The translations under genes were made by a program, and so were the position numbers. Of a stretch of 64,000 nucleotides of DNA, positions 61,841-64,000 are shown piece after piece. Where the stretch lies: NCBI RefSeq assembly GCF_030019515.1, contig NZ_JASEEQ010000002.1, positions 248,001-312,000 on the forward strand, written 5' to 3'. Source of the stretch: Nocardioides sp. GTDB lineage: Bacteria; Actinomycetota; Actinomycetes; Propionibacteriales; Nocardioidaceae. Position 1 is the first letter of the stretch. Every line of letters starts with the position of its first letter. Below the pieces are notes generated by a model. The model had not been told where the DNA came from. It saw only the letters and a program-made list of their open reading frames with translations, and searched no databases.

Positions 61841-63079
61841 CTACTCCCCCGCGAGCTGCCGGGCGATCGCGATCCGGGTCAGCGTCGTGGGGTGCGAGCC
61901 GAACCACCACTGCGACCAGGCCGGCGGGGTCGGGTCGGCCAGGGAGTGCAGCGCGAGCTGGCGCTGCACCCCGACGAACGCGCCCGGGTCGTGGGTCACC
62001 TCGAGGGCGTCGACGTCGGCCCGGGTCTCGATCCGACGACTGATCCCGTTCTCCACCGGCGTGGCCAGCACCGTGCCGAGCGCGACCAGCGCCAGCACCA
62101 GCGGCACCACGACCGGGTCCCCCATGGTGAGGCTGCGGCGGCCGCCGACCGCGCCGACGAGCAGGCCGAGCAGGCCGACGCCGAACACCGCACCGGCCAC
62201 CCCCAGCAGCGACCCGGTCAGCACGTCGTCGTGCCGGGCGTGCGCGAGCTCGTGGGCCACCACGGACAGCGCCTGGTCGCGGGGCACGTCCTGGACCAGG
62301 TTGTCGTAGAGGACCACCCGGCGGGTCCCGCCGAAGCCGGACACGTAGGCGTTGAGGGTCGTCGTACGCCGGGAGGCGTCCGCGACCAGCACGTCGTCGA
62401 CCGGGACGTTCTCGCGGGTCGCGAGCTCGAGCACCTCGGTGCGCAGCGGTCCGGCCTCCAGCGAGCTGAACGAGTTGAACAACGGCTCCACGACCACCGG
62501 GTAGACGAACGACCCGGCCAGGACCAGCACACCGAGCAGGCCGCCGGCGACCGCCGGCCAGGCGCGGTGCCACCGGCGAGCACACCCGACCAGGATCACC
62601 AGCACGATCGAGGTCGCGACGATCCCGACCAGCTCGTTCTTGACCAGGTCGAGCGCGAACGCCGACCAGGCCTGGTGGCTCAGCCCGTGGTCGAGCACGT
62701 GGCGACGCAGCAGCACGGCGAACGGCAGGGTCAGCACCCGTCCGACCACCGCCAGCACCGCGACCGCCAGCACCACCCGGACCCACCACCAGCCGCGCAG
62801 CCGGGCGGCGAGACGCCGGCCCCAGGGCCCGAAGCCGAGCCCGCACGCGACGAGCACGGAGACCACCAGCGAGCTCCGGCTCCAGATCCGCGCCCACCGG
62901 GAGAAGTCCTCGCCGCGCTGGATCTCGGCGGCCGTGAAGACCGACCCGGCGTCGGCCGGCCCCGGCGTGCCGCCGGGCACCGGGTGCCACGGCACCAGCA
63001 CGAGAGCCAGCACGACGAACGCGAGCGCTCCGAGCGCGGTGACGGCCAGCGCCACGCGGCGCTCGGGCGGGATGCTCAC
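61841..63079 (-). CDS. M48-family membrane metalloprotease (CAAX protease 1-like)
   Basis: A 412-residue integral membrane zinc protease of the Ste24/HtpX class. An N-terminal part with about five helices includes the CAAX-protease-1 N-terminal pattern (SHQAWSAFALDLVKNELVG). The catalytic motif is HELAH (H276, E277, H280), with the third zinc ligand Glu in SRRIETRADVDALE near residue 349. Typical substrates are misfolded membrane proteins. GTG 63079 overlaps the upstream stop as GTGA, so it is translated together with the HEATH-containing protein. Confidence 0.88.
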   Translation of the reverse strand: MSIPPERRVALAVTALGALAFVVLALVLVPWHPVPGGTPGPADAGSVFTAAEIQRGEDFSRWARIWSRSSLVVSVLVACGLGFGPWGRRLAARLRGWWWVRVVLAVAVLAVVGRVLTLPFAVLLRRHVLDHGLSHQAWSAFALDLVKNELVGIVATSIVLVILVGCARRWHRAWPAVAGGLLGVLVLAGSFVYPVVVEPLFNSFSSLEAGPLRTEVLELATRENVPVDDVLVADASRRTTTLNAYVSGFGGTRRVVLYDNLVQDVPRDQALSVVAHELAHARHDDVLTGSLLGVAGAVFGVGLLGLLVGAVGGRRSLTMGDPVVVPLVLALVALGTVLATPVENGISRRIETRADVDALEVTHDPGAFVGVQRQLALHSLADPTPPAWSQWWFGSHPTTLTRIAIARQLAGE

Positions 63080-64000
63080 CCCGCAGATTCTGACAGGGCC
63101 AGGTCGGAGAGCTCGCCGCGCCACTGTCGGGTGAACCCGCGCAGGGTCATCCCGAACGCCGACCCGAGCGCGGCGCCGACCGGCGCTCCGTCGTCGACGG
63201 CGCGGTAGAAGCCCACCAGCGCCTGCTGGCCGCCGTCGCGGGCGAGCAGCCGGCAGGCGAGCCAGGCGCTCTCGTACGTCGCGCCCAGGTGCGTCGCGCG
63301 GGTGCCGAACTCGGCCGCTCCCGGCAGCGCGCGCGGCGGCCCGCTGCGCCGTACCTCCGCGATCACCTGGGCGGCCGACCGGGAGACCGGCAGGTCGACG
63401 TCGCGCAGGGCGACGTAGTCGGCGAAGCCCTCGAGCAGCCACAACGGCATCTGGCTGGTCCAGGCGCCGGCGGCGACATGGGTCGCCTCGTGGCTCATCA
63501 CGACCTGCGCGCCCGTGGGTCGCAGCCCACCGAAGACGTCGGGGTTGACGAAGACGTGGACCGGGGCGTCGGGCGCCAGCGAGCCGTCGGCCGACGTGGT
63601 CACCGCCGCGATCTGGTCGTAGGTGCCCGGTTCGGCGTCCAGGACCCGGTCGAGGGCATCGACCGACGCGGGGACCTCCACGACCAGGCCGCGGTTCCAG
63701 TCGGGGAGGACGCGGCGTACGACGGGCACCGCGGCGCTCGCCCGCCGGGCATAGGTGCCGGCCTCGGCGGACGACCCGTCCACCAGCACCAGCGTCCGCG
63801 CCGTGCGGCGCACCTGCAGCGGGCCGGCGAGCCACAGCGGGGACACCCGGTCACCCCCGCCGAACCCGGTCAGCGCGACCCGGTCGCCGTCCTCGCGCAG
63901 GTGCACCAGCACCTCCGCCCGCGCCGGCGCCCGGTCGAAGCCGCTGAACCGCCAGGTGGCATCCACGGCGGCCGTCCAGTCGCCGTCCGGTTCCAGCGCG
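63076..64000 (-). CDS. Putative zinc metallopeptidase (peptidase MA-like), 5' end beyond the window
   Basis: The frame stays open to the right edge and reads sensibly across it, so the start is outside; 308 codons are visible. The C-terminal half has VVMSHEATHVAAGAW with a HExxH zinc motif (HEATH) and then PLWLLEGFADYVALRDV, where the Glu of EGFADY is the third ligand, as in MA-clan peptidases. The N-terminal visible part (EVLVHLREDGDRVALTGFG) is beta-rich and may be an exported or substrate domain. It is coupled to the M48 gene by a GTGA overlap, suggesting a two-protease unit. Confidence 0.82.
   Translation of the reverse strand, partial: ALEPDGDWTAAVDATWRFSGFDRAPARAEVLVHLREDGDRVALTGFGGGDRVSPLWLAGPLQVRRTARTLVLVDGSSAEAGTYARRASAAVPVVRRVLPDWNRGLVVEVPASVDALDRVLDAEPGTYDQIAAVTTSADGSLAPDAPVHVFVNPDVFGGLRPTGAQVVMSHEATHVAAGAWTSQMPLWLLEGFADYVALRDVDLPVSRSAAQVIAEVRRSGPPRALPGAAEFGTRATHLGATYESAWLACRLLARDGGQQALVGFYRAVDDGAPVGAALGSAFGMTLRGFTRQWRGELSDLALSESAG

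Overview
The DNA is very GC-rich (above 70% in most genes), many genes start with GTG or TTG, and many start codons sit about 7 bases after a TANNNT box, as on leaderless actinobacterial mRNAs. Gene content and order point to an actinomycete of the Nocardioidaceae type (Nocardioides or a close relative). Much of the backbone follows the order I recall for Mycobacterium tuberculosis Rv2166c-Rv2187: mraZ, a DUF3040 protein, metF-like, idsA2-like, an Rv2175c-like DNA-binding protein, PknL-like kinase, type II aroG, a PlsC-like acyltransferase, an ArsA-like ATPase, an SRPBCC protein and a FadD15-like ligase. This is family-level recognition from memory, not a database search.

Left part (1-15.5 kb): mraZ at the head of the division cluster (which continues beyond the left edge), divergent from a moxR-DUF58-transglutaminase operon. 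Then come DUF3040, a methyltransferase, an SAV_6107-type HEPN protein under a perfect LexA box, a YbaK/ArsC-like pair, a phytoene-desaturase-like oxidoreductase, divergent metF and polyprenyl synthase genes, and the Rv2175c/PknL pair.

15.7-19.6 kb is an accessory block between pknL and the aromatic genes. It is a three-gene operon encoding a PEP-synthase-like phosphotransferase split into a phosphohistidine subunit and an ATP-binding subunit, plus an MFS exporter. 20-39.5 kb carries central metabolism and transport: endonuclease IV, EamA exporter, type I and type II DAHP synthases, threonine aldolase, amino acid permease, PPi-type phosphofructokinase, GH51 arabinofuranosidase, MFS, DUF1028-glpK, acyltransferase, flavin reductase, esterase and a DUF222-HNH protein.

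39.6-46.3 kb is a lower-GC island. It holds an IS110 transposase, a TetR regulator divergent from a 46-residue membrane peptide and its coupled membrane protein, a NERD protein, a stand-alone GIY-YIG protein, a secreted AMIN-like protein and a methyltransferase.

46.3-64 kb returns to backbone: a TIGR00300 (LOR/SDH) enzyme, a five-gene minus-strand run (SRPBCC, ArsA-like ATPase, Cys-containing protein, two ROK kinases) and a FadD ligase. Next is a Flp/Tad pilus locus (cpaB, cpaE, cpaF, tadB, tadC, histidine kinase, response regulator, flp pilin). The window ends with two metalloprotease genes, the last cut by the right edge. No rRNA, tRNA or CRISPR array was seen.
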